64,000 nt of DNA from Pterobdella sp. o SKG-2022 (GCA_964035795.1 OZ038322.1:3506264-3570263), one strand, 5' to 3'. Shown: positions 1 to 12,224, numbered from the stretch's first letter. Made by a program: numbers and translations. Notes: generated from the letters alone by a model not told the origin.

Positions 1-270
1 AATTATCCTTCAACATGCAAACCTCCCAAATCTCATCAGTAACATTCAGTTGTATTTAAGAGTAAAGCTTATTCGCAAAAGTTCATGTTTGCCAACGTAT
101 TCTTAACCATGCATGTCACTAAGATGATTGCCCACACCTTGAGAAATATGGTGAGTGGTGTGGGTTCGTTTGAGACTTGCTACCAAAGAAAACTAAATAA
201 AAACAAATATAACTGGAAGCACACTGGTTATTGCATCGTAGATTGACTGAATACGTAATAATAAAAGCAA

Positions 271-336
<66 letters not shown>
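271..336. repeat. (TAC)n microsatellite, about 22 copies
   Basis: An uninterrupted TAC trinucleotide tract lies just downstream (minus-strand sense) of the fourth exon of the LIM gene, inside its next intron. It is the same motif as the much longer tract at 49164-50147. Confidence 0.95.
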
Positions 337-341
<5 letters not shown>

Positions 342-414
342 GTAATGAGAAAAAAAAATATAATCTAAAAAACGTTGCGGATAATGTAAATAATTATGTA
401 ACGACGGGACTGAC

Positions 415-3072
415 ATCTTCAATGATCAACTGGCCACAAGAGGCACATTTCTCTGAGGTCTGTTGGAAGCCTGAGTACTGGGTGGTTATGATACAATAAT
501 GGTGAGAAGATTAATGATGAAAAACAATACGAAATAACATCAATAAAAAATAATAACGAGCAGAAAAATTAGAATAGAAAAACATTGAAAAAGAATAATT
601 TCTGTTGAAAATCATCATCATCATCAAGACTCACATTTTTATCACCATTCTTTTTTAATTTTGTTTCCATGTCAATATGGGTTTGAACATAGATTTAAAA
701 CAATAATATAAAAATTGACAATATGAAAAATGCCATAAAAGCTCCATCCACCATTATATTCATGAACATTCAGTTCGAAATCAATTACAAGTGAAATTGA
801 TGGATCTGCCCTCAAGTTCTGCGTCATTTTGTATGCGAGCATGCCATCAGTCGCCCCAAAATGTGCAATGATGGGTGGAAATTAACAAAAATACTTTGCA
901 AAAGTAGGTAACTAGATGCATTAGAAACTCGAAACGCTACATATATTAGCAAAAACAGAATCATCAATACAAAATGGAACCCATGGGATTTCAAAAAATA
1001 TCTCATGATACTTTATGAAATAAAAATTTGATCTAGTATATCTTATAACTGAATCATTATAATTAAGCTGTAAATACTTCTCAGCATTGTTGGTTGTGCT
1101 GTGGTATGATGGTGTCAGTAACAACCAATGAAATAATGAAATCAAGGTTGGGTGTAGATCATTGAAGTTTTTAGTGTATGAAATGTTTTAATGAAAGGCA
1201 TGATGCTAACAAATAAGCAATTCACTAACTCATCCAACGAAAATAAACAAATTGTGCATAGAAAAATTCCGAAATAACATATTGTTATACATGAAAATAT
1301 TAACGGACATCATAAAAAAGTATTATAGTCACTGGTATGATGAAAACAAAAAATTTTGAAAAATTAATAAGGTTGAAACATAAGCATGGATGCTAAAATA
1401 TGGAGCCCAAATAGTGCATGTTGATTGAAACATACCAGGTAGTCTTCCTCACAATAGATTCTGCCCTGAACGTTGTAAAAGTGCTTGTCCTTCAAATGTC
1501 GACCTGTGTTGGTGTGTTGTGTAGTTTGGAGGCTTATCACTGTGTTAAAAGTGATTGTTGATTTGCCTGGCTTATAGCAGAACATCGAACTTATGGTTTG
1601 AAGGTGTTTTGAATTGTTTCCTTTCAAATTTGTTGCTGTGAGCTTAAAATACTAATTGAGCCAACTTTTCTCAATTTTATAAAAACACACTGCAACTACT
1701 AGTGTTAAGTTGGATGCAGTTTAGCATCAAAGTTCAAAACAGTATTATTTTTTAAAGATTATAAATATAAGAAAAAATTCTTTTGAACAAAAATTTAAAT
1801 GTTCTAATTATAAATTCAGAGTAAATTTTTGTTAAACAGTTGATAATTATAGTAATTCATAGAACACTAATTGAAAATCTTGGCATTTTTTCAACTAGCA
1901 TCATCAACCAAAAAATGGCAATTAAAATCAGTTTTTTACTGCTACCCTTCTCTAGATTATAACAGGAAAAGTAATCAATAGCTAGAAACAACAAGGCAGA
2001 TGTAGCTTAATATCATACGCTAAGCACAAACATATATAGAAACAAAATCACAAGCCCACAGAGACAATCAAAAACACAGACCACATGAGAAGCAAGTGAA
2101 GCATTCAGTGTGGAAGACTTGGCCTGAGGCCTGGCAAGCCTTTGACACATCTGTGATGGCTTCCTTGCATTTGGTGCAGGTGCCTGAAAGAAAGGTCTTA
2201 ATGGTGTGAAATCAGTTGATAGGAAGAATTAAATATAACAAATTTTTTACTGCAAAATTTTAAAGTTTTTTCACTAATTTTTTGAATGTATGAAATGTAC
2301 TATAAAAGAAGTACCTACCTAGGAAGGTGAATTTTTCATTATAATCAGGCATCATTTGGGATTGGTAGAAATTGCCCAGATTGACATCAGATGGCAGTTG
2401 CCGAGGTTCGGAATTACTGTTCTTATAGAATAGTGGAAGATTTTGATAATCTTGTTTTTTGTTGGGAGTGTTTGTTCTATGGTAGCCATAGTATGGAGGT
2501 GGGGATTTTTGTTTTGAAAGCACTTCGGTTTTCATTTGTTGGGAGTTCATCTGGTTTCCACCAAATGTATTTTTGTAACTGTTTTGAAGTTGTTTACTAT
2601 ATAAACTCATTTCTTTTTCTATTTTTTCAGTAAGTTCTTCAACCTTTTGTTCAGCTTTTGAAGGTCTCCGCAAAGGAGAAATTGTGTCATACAAGGCTGT
2701 CTTGACAAACACACCATTTTGATTCATTTCTATGTTATTATTTAGGTTGTTTGACAAAAAAGTGGGATTAAATGAGGGTTTTTGTGAATAATTGGGAAAT
2801 TTTCCTATAGGTAATTTTGGTGAAAATTTTTTTGCTTGTTCCATTTTATATTCTTCAGCCATATCTTCATTGACGAAAATAGGACCTGAATCCTCTGAAG
2901 CGACACTGGCGCTTGATACATCTCCATCGTTGTTGTCCATTATTGGACTGGCATTATCAGTCAAACCATAAGAATCATACGCCGTGTCGCACAGGTCTGA
3001 AACTCTCAAAGAAACATTATTGTTGATTGCACTCGAATATTTTTGAAGATAAGGTTCAGAGTTTCTATTCAT
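415..3072 (-). CDS. Ajuba/LIMD1/WTIP-type LIM protein, 5' part
   Basis: Four exons on the minus strand join in frame: 2319-3072, 2082-2183, 1436-1503 and 415-477, all with GT-AG borders and phases 1, 1, 0, 0. The first encodes about 251 residues of low-complexity Asn/Ser-rich N-terminal region. The next two make a complete first LIM domain (C-x2-C-x18-H-x2-C-x2-C-x2-C-x17-C-x2-D); the x18 spacing and the run KACQASGQVFH match the Ajuba subfamily rather than zyxin. The fourth starts LIM2 (YSGFQQTSEKCASCGQLIIE). The rest of LIM2 and LIM3 lie beyond the left edge. In known animals these proteins are adaptors at adherens junctions and centrosomes and restrain Hippo-pathway LATS/Warts kinase; that role is by family only. 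The start at 3072 is the first ATG of the frame. Family assignment is firm; the exact paralogue is not. Confidence 0.85.
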
Positions 3073-3082
3073 TATTACTCAT
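3065..3082 (-). promoter_or_regulatory. Short upstream ORF overlapping the LIM gene start
   Basis: A five-codon reading frame (Met-Ser-Asn-Asn-Glu-stop) starts at 3082, ten bases before the main ATG at 3072, and its stop codon lies just inside the main coding sequence in another frame. If the mRNA leader includes it, it could lower translation of the main frame. The transcript start is unknown, so function is speculative. Confidence 0.3.
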
Positions 3083-4544
3083 TTTTTGATTATTTTATTT
3101 TATTTACAGACGTAAATTTCAGTAATTTAACTATCTTTATGACATTTTGCGTAAATAATTAGTGAATTTTTTTCAAAATTGTCTAAACAAAGGTTTTTAC
3201 AATAAAAATACTTTATTTTTGTATTCCATGCAATCAATCTTAAAAAAGTGGTGCTAAAGTAAAAAAATTTAAAGAATTTAAATTACAGAACACACAAGAA
3301 GTTTAAAAGCATTGCTGGTACATCTATCAACCGAGCCTGCGAAGTTTTAAAAATTGTTGTCGATTTTTATAAATAGTTCATTAGAACTATAAAAGTAAAT
3401 TACTAAATAACATTGAAAAATTTTCATATTTAATTAAACGTTATATGATGATCAATAAAAAATTTTTGAACATCTTTGTGTTATATTTTTACCAAATGTT
3501 TAGAAAGTTTCAAGTAATTATCCAATTTAAAATACTTCTTGGAGTATATTTTACGCTCTGAAACTTTTCATAAGATGACTTCACATTATAGTTATTATTT
3601 CTTTGATCAAGATATCAAAATTATAATTAGTGCATTTTTCTTATCATTTTTGACATTTTAATAATTTGTTGAACTTTCAAAAATGATGAAGTTTGAAGAA
3701 ATATAAGTTATTGAAAGTATCAAAATTGTTTGAAAATCAATTTATTACATGTAACAACAATTTTTGAATGTATAAAAACCAAACTTGTTAGAGATAATGT
3801 GGTATTTATATATCGCTTTTGTGTTTAGATCAAATTTAATTGAACAAAATACAGAGGCACAGACGCTAATTGTTGTTCTAACGAAGGGTTGAACCAGGTA
3901 ACTTTAGTTAGCTAGTCTAATGTTGTTCAGCTGAGCTATAAAATGAGGTCGAATGAGTTAGTCTTAAGTGCTATGAAATTTTGAAAATGAACAAATATAC
4001 CACTTTTGATTTAGTTATTTTTTTTGTAAAAAATTAAAAATAATAAAACTAAAAAATAAGAAGCTTGGAAAAGTCGCCCAAAGAGCTTTTTTTTCCTTGA
4101 TGCAAATCGCACTTGAAAAAATATTCCAATGAATGACATGTAGCTTCTGAACATAAAAATAAATTATGTATGCATTATTTATGACTCTAGAAGCATTAAA
4201 AAATGAATTTTCTAACCTAAAAGCCATTTTTTAACGCAAAAAACTCAATAGTGAGTTTTAAAATTTTTGAAACCCGAAAAAAAGAAGATAAATCGGTTTT
4301 GGGTTACAAGGACAAAAAAAGGCTTTGTTTGGAGAATAAATTTTCTATTTTTAAAAAATATGGACTTTGAATGTGATTAACCTGAGTGACTCCATGGAGA
4401 AATGACATAAATTGAATCAAATTGAAAATGACATAATAACTTTTAAAAGCTCATAACCGTGTAAAACATATAAATTGAGTTCAATCCTTGAAACATGATG
4501 AAATATAAGAAGCTTTCAAATCTTAATTTAGAACAACTTATTAT
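3083..4544. other. Intergenic region between the LIM and carboxypeptidase genes
   Basis: The LIM gene (minus) and the first carboxypeptidase (plus) are transcribed away from each other, so this stretch plus the repeat and gap to its right should hold both promoters. Apart from a SINE copy on the minus strand it is AT-rich with no convincing gene. I could not pick a TATA box with confidence. Confidence 0.6.
3798..3955 (-). mobile_element. tRNA-derived SINE copy, minus strand
   Basis: Read on the minus strand it opens with GACCTCATTTTATAGCTCAG, carries a B-box-like GGTTCAACCC, then a body (CAATTAGCGTCTGTGCC) that matches the body of the copy at 11350 (CAATTAGCACCTGTTCC), and ends near a TATAAATACCACATTA tail. 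It is diverged, so it is an old insertion. Confidence 0.6.
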
Positions 4545-4754
4545 ACGTTTCTTTGAAAGCTAGTGTTTTAAAATTAATTCTCTCACTACTTATCTCAAAA
4601 GTAAGTACAAATCATTGTTTGTAATCTGTAAATGTTATCACAAGTACATATTGTACGTTTCTTTGAAATCTAGTGTTTTAAAATGAATTCTCTCAATACT
4701 TATCTCAAAACTAAGTACAAATCATTGTTTGTAATCTGTAAATGTTATCACAAG
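4545..4754. repeat. Tandem repeat with 110-bp unit running into the gap
   Basis: The unit beginning ACGTTTCTTTGAAA at 4545 recurs at 4655 with only a few mismatches, giving a period of 110 bases. The second copy breaks off at the N run, so the array probably continues inside the gap. Confidence 0.9.
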
Positions 4755-4954
4755 NNNNNNNNNNNNNNNNNNNNNNNNNNNNNNNNNNNNNNNNNNNNNN
4801 NNNNNNNNNNNNNNNNNNNNNNNNNNNNNNNNNNNNNNNNNNNNNNNNNNNNNNNNNNNNNNNNNNNNNNNNNNNNNNNNNNNNNNNNNNNNNNNNNNNN
4901 NNNNNNNNNNNNNNNNNNNNNNNNNNNNNNNNNNNNNNNNNNNNNNNNNNNNNN
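4755..4954. other. Assembly gap (200 N)
   Basis: Exactly 200 N characters; a round number suggests a placeholder and not a measured length. It follows a 110-bp tandem repeat, a common reason for assembly breaks, and ends 33 bases before the first carboxypeptidase ATG, so that gene's promoter is probably unsequenced here. Confidence 0.95.
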
Positions 4955-4987
4955 TATAATTTACTCACCACAAACTTCATTGCAAAA

Positions 4988-7900
4988 ATGAATAAGCTAA
5001 TGCTTTTCGTTTCCTTAGTTGCATGTGTGTCGTCTTCGAAAATTGACTACTCCAAGTAACTATGCCAACCATTTTGATGGGACTTTGAAATATTTTTCAG
5101 CTATGCGATAATATATTTTTTGCTCTCAGCTACAAGATAATTGCAAGTGAAAATGGACATGACTTGGCCAAAATTATTGATGCAAGCAGCTTGAAAATTG
5201 ACGTGATACTTTAAGTTATTAGATTCAACAAATTATAAATTCTGAATCATATATTTTGATCATGTAAAATTCACTGACAACAAATTGTTCACGCACCCAA
5301 GTACCAAGTGGTGAATGAGGACAGAAGTGTTCTCATGGTAGCTCCCGCTTTAATCCGCAAGACATTCAGTCTTCTGCAAGCAAGCAATGTTCCTTTCACC
5401 ATCGTCACTCACGATCTTCAGAAGTCAGTTTCAAATTTATTCATACGCAAAGTGGTAACAAAATTGTATAAAAGTTTTGTAGTTATAAATGTTGTGATAA
5501 AAAGCACACTTCGAGGGTACTAATGATTGTAGAGACATAGAGGCAGAAGCAGTCCAATCTGCTGATTGGTTCAAGGCCTATCATAACTTTACTGATGTGA
5601 GAGTATATTTATATAAATATATTATTCAATGCACTAATAAATTTAAACGAAATTTTTATTGCAACATCTTAAAAATATTGTCACCGACTAAAGCTTAACG
5701 TCAATTGATTAAAGCAACTCAAATGGTTGGACCAAATCACAAAGAACAACTTGAAATACTGCAGTCTGCAAGATATTGGCAAGTCTTACCTCGGAAACCC
5801 TTTGAGAGTTCTTAAGGTTGGTAAATTATTTAGCAAAGCTCAAACAGTTTACAAAAGTTTATTTCAATAATATCAATAAAAAAACGCTAATGATTTTCGA
5901 ATTCATTAATACTAAATACTAAGTTTTCTTTGAGACAGTTTTAAATGTCTAAAAATAATAATTGATATAAAATTTTTCTACAAAAACTAAGACAAAGATT
6001 TTCAAAATGTCAACATTTCTTTCCAATATTCAAAGGTCTACACTTGTTATACATCAGCTAATAAGAAATTCTTTACTAATATTAAAACTAACTTACGTAA
6101 TTATTTGCAAAGATAACTGTGAAACCAAATAGTAAAACGATACTAATATTAAAATTCCTATATTCACTTGTAAAGATAACAGGAAAGCCAAACCAGTGCA
6201 AGAACAAGCCAGCCATCTGGATCGACTCAGGCATCCATGCCAGAGAATGGATCACACATGCTACCAACTCTTACATTATCGACAGGGTATCGCTTCATAC
6301 TTTTACAACAACAACACAAATTGCCATAAATTTATATAGTAAGTGAGTTTAAATATTTTGTATAGCACTCCTTTCGCATCGTTCAGAGGTTATAAACTGT
6401 TCAAATAATATTTGAGATAATCAGTAGAAAGAAGAAAATTGAAGCTAAAGTTTAGAAAAAAAAATCCATAAAATGAAAACAATTTATTATAGGAATGAGA
6501 GAAAGGGATAATAGAGTTAAGAGGAGTCGTAGAGCAGTATGCTTAGAAGGAATCATAAGGTTAGACAGATAAGAAGGTGGATAAGAAAGGTTGAGAAAGA
6601 TTATTAGAAAAGAAATAGAAAAAGAAAGATATTTGGATTTAAAAATAGATTAAACTGAATTCTGAAAGATTTAACTTAAGATGAGTCATCCAAGAAACAA
6701 TAAATTAAAGACAATGGATTAGCTTTGAAAAAGTAGAAAGAAGAGAAAAGAGATGAGAAGAAGGAAAGATATAGGAGTTTTAAAGAAAAGCAAGACTCAA
6801 AAAAGTAGGAAGTTAAAAAAAATTAATAGAAGAATATGATGTGAAAGACAAGTTTTCATTAGTGGGCAAAACAATTTCTTTAAAACCTGACTGAATCGCA
6901 TTACAATTGCAAATTTTAAAGATAAACTAATAAATATATGGTTGACAAACTTGGTTTCTTACAAATCTATAAAAACAGAATTAACATCAGTTAAAACTCG
7001 AAGTATCCAATGACCACAGTTGTTGAAGGACTACTCGACGGACAAAGAAGTAAAAATGATCAGGGACACATATGACTGGTACTTTCTTCTGAATCATAAC
7101 CCTGATGGGTACATCCATTCATGGGAAAAAGTATATATTATACATTTTTCATCTCTATTTTTCAAAACTCGGCATCAAGTTTAAAAAAATACCTGCCAAT
7201 AGAAATTTTTTTCAAAACTATATTATTCATTTTCCTTGAAGCAACAAGCACACAAAACTTTTAACGCAGGATCGTCTGTGGAGGAAATCTCGTCTCCCAG
7301 CTAACCCTCTTTGTGTAGGAACTGACCTCAACAGGAACTTTGATCACCACTGGAATGGTAATTTAGCAATTTTCAATGAACCTTTTTGATTTCAAATGAT
7401 TCTTTATAAATCGACGTTGAATGTAAAATACACCTGGAAAAATAAATTTTTTAATAATTTTATTCATAAAAAAGTAGATGAATATTTATTCTAAATATTT
7501 CTACTGAAGTTATCATTTAACAAAACGTTTTATTTCATTGAAACTTGTTTAAAAATCATTATCATTGAATTTAATTTCACGTTCACATGTTAACAGAGGT
7601 AGGTACAAGTCAAAATCCATGTGCCCAGACATACGCCGGTCCCAAGGCAGCATCCGACGTTGAAACTCAGAGCGTTTCCAAGTTCTTGCTCTCGAAGAAG
7701 GGTCAGTGGGACATTTTCAACACCCTCCACTCTTATGGACATTACCTGCTCACTCCATGGGGATACACCGCAAAACTGCCACCCACTTTTAAAGACTTGG
7801 TCTGTGAGCTGTTGTATTATCAGAAGTTGTTTGTTATTTAAACAAAAAATAAAAATTTTTTTCTTTGATACTTTTATTTTATTAATTAAATTTGAAGGAA

Positions 7901-8464
7901 ACATTAGGTAATGCAACAGTGAAAGCTATTGAAAGTGTCAACGGCATTAAGTTCAAGTTCGGAGCTGCCTCTGTTGTTTTGTGTCAGTACTTCTTGCCTT
8001 TTATTCAATATAAGCTTTTAAAATTTGAAAATATTGAAACATAACATAGCAAGTATCAAAACTATGTTCACTAGAAAAGCACCGATGATTTAATTGCCGT
8101 TGCATCATAGACCTTTAAGGTGATATATAGTTACCATGTTCGATTCCGCGGGGCCGACAATTAGCACCTGCCCCTCAGTGTGTTTTCGTTACATTAAATA
8201 TGTAGCACTCTCTTTGGTTCTAAAAGAAAAAAAATTTCATAAATGCTGTATTAAATTCTAACAGACCCCACATCTGGAACCAACGACGATTTTGCATTTG
8301 GAGTTGCAAGAATCCCTTTCGCTTACACATTTGAACTCAGAAACAAGAATTCTTTTGTGATTCCTCCTTCGGAGATTATTCCATCAGGAAAAGAAATTTA
8401 CGCTGGCATCAAAGCCCAAGTGAAACAAGCCATTATCACCAGACCACCTACCTGCAAGAACTAA
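4988..8464 (+). CDS. Secreted M14A procarboxypeptidase, B-like (Asp255)
   Basis: Eleven exons: 4988-5055, 5130-5202, 5302-5423, 5533-5596, 5715-5816, 6176-6286, 7020-7130, 7270-7357, 7597-7799, 7898-7982, 8265-8464; total 1227 nt, 408 residues. A signal peptide ([17 protein letters not shown]) and an activation propeptide of about 90 residues precede the catalytic domain. Family residues are all present: zinc ligands His164 and Glu167 in GIHAREW and His291 in LHSYGH, substrate-binding Arg222, Asn238, Arg239 and Tyr343, and catalytic Glu366 in YTFELR. The residue equal to bovine CPA1 255 is Asp350 (SGTNDDF), as in carboxypeptidase B, so it should remove C-terminal Lys/Arg after the propeptide is cleaved. 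Intron 2 uses a weak-looking GTGATA donor and intron 10 holds a SINE. AATAAA lies at 8605-8610. It is the left member of a tandem pair with 12225-15157. Confidence 0.93.
8092..8257 (+). mobile_element. tRNA-derived SINE copy in carboxypeptidase intron 10
   Basis: A B-box-like GTTCGATTCCG is followed by GGGCCGACAATTAGCACC and TGTGTTTTCGTTACATTAA, nearly the same as the copy at 11350-11504. It lies wholly inside intron 10 of the first carboxypeptidase in the sense direction. The 3' end has drifted to an A-rich run and TTCATAAATGC. Confidence 0.7.
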
Positions 8465-9997
8465 TTTCTTGCTCTTGACGCTATTGAATTTTTAAAAAAT
8501 TTTTAAAGTTTACAGAAACATTAAACTTTTCAAAACATTGCCTCAACTTTTAGTATTTATAATTATAAAAAACTTTCGAAAGTAGAAAAAAATCGTGTTA
8601 CAAAAATAAATAAAAGTTACAAAATTGCTATATGACCACAAATATTGAAGCCTTTTCTTAATCAAATTACGCTCATAAAAAAGAGCAAACTGAAAGATTT
8701 TGAATAATTTTGATAACTTATTTTAGCATTTGAAGTTTTATTAAAATTAAACTATTCTTATTTCCAAGATGTTTTGTGGCATCGATCCTCTCACATAGTT
8801 TTCAGATTTTGTCAAGCCGAGGGTTAGATGATCATTTTAAAACTTACGATGTTTTCAAGGGAATGTGGTTGTTTGAAACAACAGCCAAGATGGAATTATA
8901 TAGTTCAACGGCTGTTTCTCCACTAAGATCAGTAGTTTTATTAGACAATGAAACTCAAAAACTTTTTCAATAAAAAGTTGATTGTTGAAGAGTTTCAATC
9001 CTAGTTTCCAACTGTTTCATAGACAAAGGGAGATTTGACCAAGTTGCATGACCAAGTGAAAAGTTTTTGGTTGGAGTTGCCAGTTTCAGTCTAATCAATG
9101 TCTGCACTCTAATTCTCACCTTGGAACTCAGCACAACTTGCGGATTATTAAGTCTTTTCAGATCCATTTTGAAAACTAAATATGATTTTGCTAACTTTTT
9201 CTAGCAAGAAAAAAGTAGCTTTTAAACTTTAAATACTGATACGCTCATTTTAAAAGTTTATTTAACGGTAATATATATTTTTTCGTGTTATCATATTTTA
9301 ATAGGCGTCACGTGATTCACAATTTTTCTCTTTCTCTTTATCACTGCATCTTTCTTTTAATGCTTAAAGTGCTTGACTTTTTTCGTACCAGATTATTTCC
9401 TAGTGAGAGGTCGAGTCATCTTTTATTAATTGTCACCATTAAAAAAATAAAAAAGGTTTTACTGGCTTTTTTTTCAGGTTTAAAGCTTCTTGCAGTGCCA
9501 CATAAGCGGGTTTTTTCTGAGAGTCTCAAAAATCCCCTTACAAATAAAAGCGTATTTTTTTGATTATTCTTCTTTATGACGTTTTTGTCTTTTTTATCTT
9601 GTAAAGCTTTTCATTAGTGATAGTTTTGGGCCAGTGTGTAATAAATTGCGTATAAATTTGTGTTGAGGTGCGTCTTATTTTTCTTCTTGTGTGTGAGTCA
9701 AGGCCCATAGTTTATTATTGTACATTGTGTTGGCGTATGCTTTGAATATTCTGGTTTTATTTTCTTTTCTTAGTTTTTTTTGAATATTCTGTTATGCTTA
9801 TTGAGGTATTTATTGTCATTTTTTTCTTGTTTGTCTATGTCAGTATTTGTGTGAGTAAGGCTTGCTCATGAGGCCGGCTTTATTAGTGTATAAGTGTTTG
9901 AAAAGTTTTTCCCTGTCTACTGTATCAAAATTTTTGGACCTTTTAAGCATGGAAATGTATATTTTATTATTTTATTGTGCTGGTTGTTTCACTGCAT
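8465..9997. other. Intergenic region after the first carboxypeptidase
   Basis: AT-rich sequence with the AATAAA site of the upstream gene and one degenerate retrotransposon-like frame on the minus strand (8967-9167). I see no intact gene. Confidence 0.5.
8967..9167 (-). pseudogene. Degenerate LINE reverse-transcriptase C-terminus (CR1/L2-like?)
   Basis: The minus-strand frame contains NNPQVVLSS and ATWSNLPLSMKQLET, which resembles the closing segment of CR1/L2-type LINE ORF2 proteins, where a P-x-LWN-x-LP-x-S block precedes a final lysine-rich helix. Nothing of the polymerase core is nearby, so it would be a short 5'-truncated relic. The match is by eye to a loose pattern. Confidence 0.35.
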
Positions 9998-10065
9998 AAA
10001 TGTAATGAGACCACAAACTTCACACCTACTTTGAAGTCTTCCCTCATATCAGTGAGTTCTTCAAT
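9990..10065 (+). pseudogene. Relic exon 2 of a third carboxypeptidase copy
   Basis: The run CACACCTACTTTGAAGTCTT followed by CCCTCATATCA, a GTGAGT donor and TTCTTCAATTCAAC lines up with exon 2 and the start of intron 2 of the second carboxypeptidase (CACCTACCTTGGATGCTGCC, then CCCTCATACCA, GTAAGT, CCTTCAATTCAAC, near 12545-12593). No other exons of this copy are visible, so it is a decayed fragment of a third tandem copy. Confidence 0.7.
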
Positions 10066-10569
10066 TCAACTTGTCTGCGTTTCAAATACTTTGTAACCAT
10101 TTATTCATTAAAATATTAACTTCAAATGGAAATGAATATTTTTTTTTATAATTTAAGCAAACAAGCCGCTGGTCTAAAACAATAGCATTCAAATTTCATA
10201 GGGTTTCTCCATTGAATTTAATATTTTTGCAATTGATTACTTACTCTTCGCATTTGCTTACCAAATCTTTGCAATTGAAAGCTGTAAAGTGAGGAGTTGC
10301 ACTAGTCGAATCTGAAAAAAACTAAAGAGATATTCAAAACAAGGGTAGTGCTGAAGGGTGGGAATTTGCATACTTTTTTGATCACATGGAAATTTAAGTA
10401 GGATTTTTGAATAGAGAAGCAAAGTGTGAAGTGAAGGTTAGCATCGTGTTTTACATCTAGTATTTTGAATTTGCAAGTTACATCAAGTTTACTTTGGTGA
10501 AAAGATCGGATTTGGTGCAGAGTATGGGACTGCCAATAAATATCACACCCTTGATAAACCACACCCGAT

Positions 10570-11335
10570 TGTCGTTTTAGATAGAACTTTTGTTAATGTC
10601 CGAAATTCTTCCAATGGCACTGACACTTAACAAAACCATCAGAATTGAACTTCTTTCCATCACTAAAGATTTTTTCAAGCCAAACAACTCCATTTGTTGC
10701 AAAGCTTTGCGGTGGAGAGAGTTGGCAAACAGACATTTCTTTTCGCTTTCCATACTGCAAGTAGTTGAAAAGCTTAAAACTTTGAGCACGCCGTGTAAAA
10801 AAAGGGAATCCTCGATTTACTCTAAATCAATTTGCTTAATTTGTACGCATACTAGCTCGTGAAGAACTTTTTTTGTGGATAAGACAATCACCTAAAAATT
10901 TTTTCTTTTTCTCAGTTGGTTTTTTTTTTCAGCCGATTTTGAAACTTTATGATAGTGTTAAAACTGCTGAAATTTCCTTTTTTTCTAGCATTTTTTTCTA
11001 CATATGACCATGAGCAGTCAGAAGGCAGCAATATAGGCTTTGGATTCTTGATTCTGAATTGGAAACGCCAAACATGTGTTACCATTGACGCTTTTTTATT
11101 ATTCCCTCACTCCTAAAAAACCTCCTACAGATTGTCGTTTCAAGCAGCAGGACCATCCAAGGTGATCCTCTTCTCTGAAGATGATTTCAAACCAATCAGC
11201 TTAATTTTTGACTTCACAGCACGTTACACAAATTTTGCGGTGGTAGAGAATTTTTAATTGGAGTTCTTTTTGCTTGGCATACTGCGAATATTTTTAAAAT
11301 TTGGAATTTTCAAACACTTCCCGTGGAAGTAGGTT
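10570..11335. repeat. Two diverged copies of an unidentified sequence block
   Basis: Segments near 10568-10790 and 11130-11320 share an ordered series of short matches: GATTGTCGTTT, then TTTGCGGTGG-AGAG, then CATACTGC-A. They look like two old copies of the same element or duplicated fragment. A 70-codon minus-strand frame over the first copy has no recognisable domain. Confidence 0.35.
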
Positions 11336-11349
11336 CTATTTGAATTTTT

Positions 11350-11504
11350 GTCGGCCCCTATAACTCAATGGTTGAGTTACCAGGGTTCGATCCCGCTTGG
11401 ACCGACAATTAGCACCTGTTCCACAATGTGTTTTCGCTACATTAACTTTGTAGTAAGCGCTTTGAGAAAAAGCGCTTTATAAATATCGCATTACATTACA
11501 TTAC
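11350..11504 (+). mobile_element. tRNA-derived SINE, best-preserved copy
   Basis: The 5' head is tRNA-like: GTCGGCCCCTATAACTCAAT, then GGTTGAG, then a good B box GGGTTCGATCCCG and closing GGACCGAC. The body reads CAATTAGCACCTGTTCCAC. The 3' end has a small hairpin (AGCGCTTTGAGAAAAAGCGC), then TTTATAAATAT and an (ATTAC)n tail. That order of parts (tRNA head, body, LINE-like hairpin tail, short tandem end) is typical of tRNA-derived SINEs. About 155 bases. Confidence 0.8.
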
Positions 11505-12224
11505 TTTTTCGAGTTTTGTTCTCATACCAGCTTTCAGTTTATATTGCAGATACGAATTCATTCTGTGTTTTTTACTTCTTCTCTTAGTGCTTCTGACTTG
11601 GAAAGATTTTAAAAATCTTATAATAGCGTTTTCACAGCAACCAAGCACTTTCCGAAAAACCTTTGTGTGGGTGGTTTTCTCATAAAACAGTGTGGCTGGA
11701 CTTGAGTTTACTAAGAACGTGATAATTGCGTGCATTTGCCTCCTAATAAGTAGTTTTGAAGCTTAGATAAATTTTATAGAACTTTATAATTTTCTTAAAT
11801 CAGTTTGCTTAATTTTCTAAAGATAACTTTATTTAAAAATATTTTAAAACGAAATTTTAAAAAAATTGTCTGTTTTAGAATATTTAAAAAACTACTGTTA
11901 ATAAATATTTCATTCCATTTGTCTCAAAGATTTTCAATTTAATCAAATGCAATTATTATGAAATCGATAGCAAATATTTGATAAGCGAGTGAAAAACCCT
12001 GATAGTAATCAATTGTTTTTGTAGAGTTCAGTTCAAAAAATAAAAGCTCACAATCACTATCTATTGATAATATTAATATATAATTATCCATATCTATAAT
12101 TTCAACGTTTTTATCGTATAATTGATGATAAGATAAATTTTCTAAAAACAACTTTGGAAGTATATTATAGCTAAGACATGATAAATAAATATGCAAATTG
12201 TTAGAGGGGAGTTAAGCAGGCAAA

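Noticed and set aside
4683..5059. Frames spanning the N gap
   Set aside because: They are open only because N codons are read as X; the real start at 4988 belongs to the carboxypeptidase.
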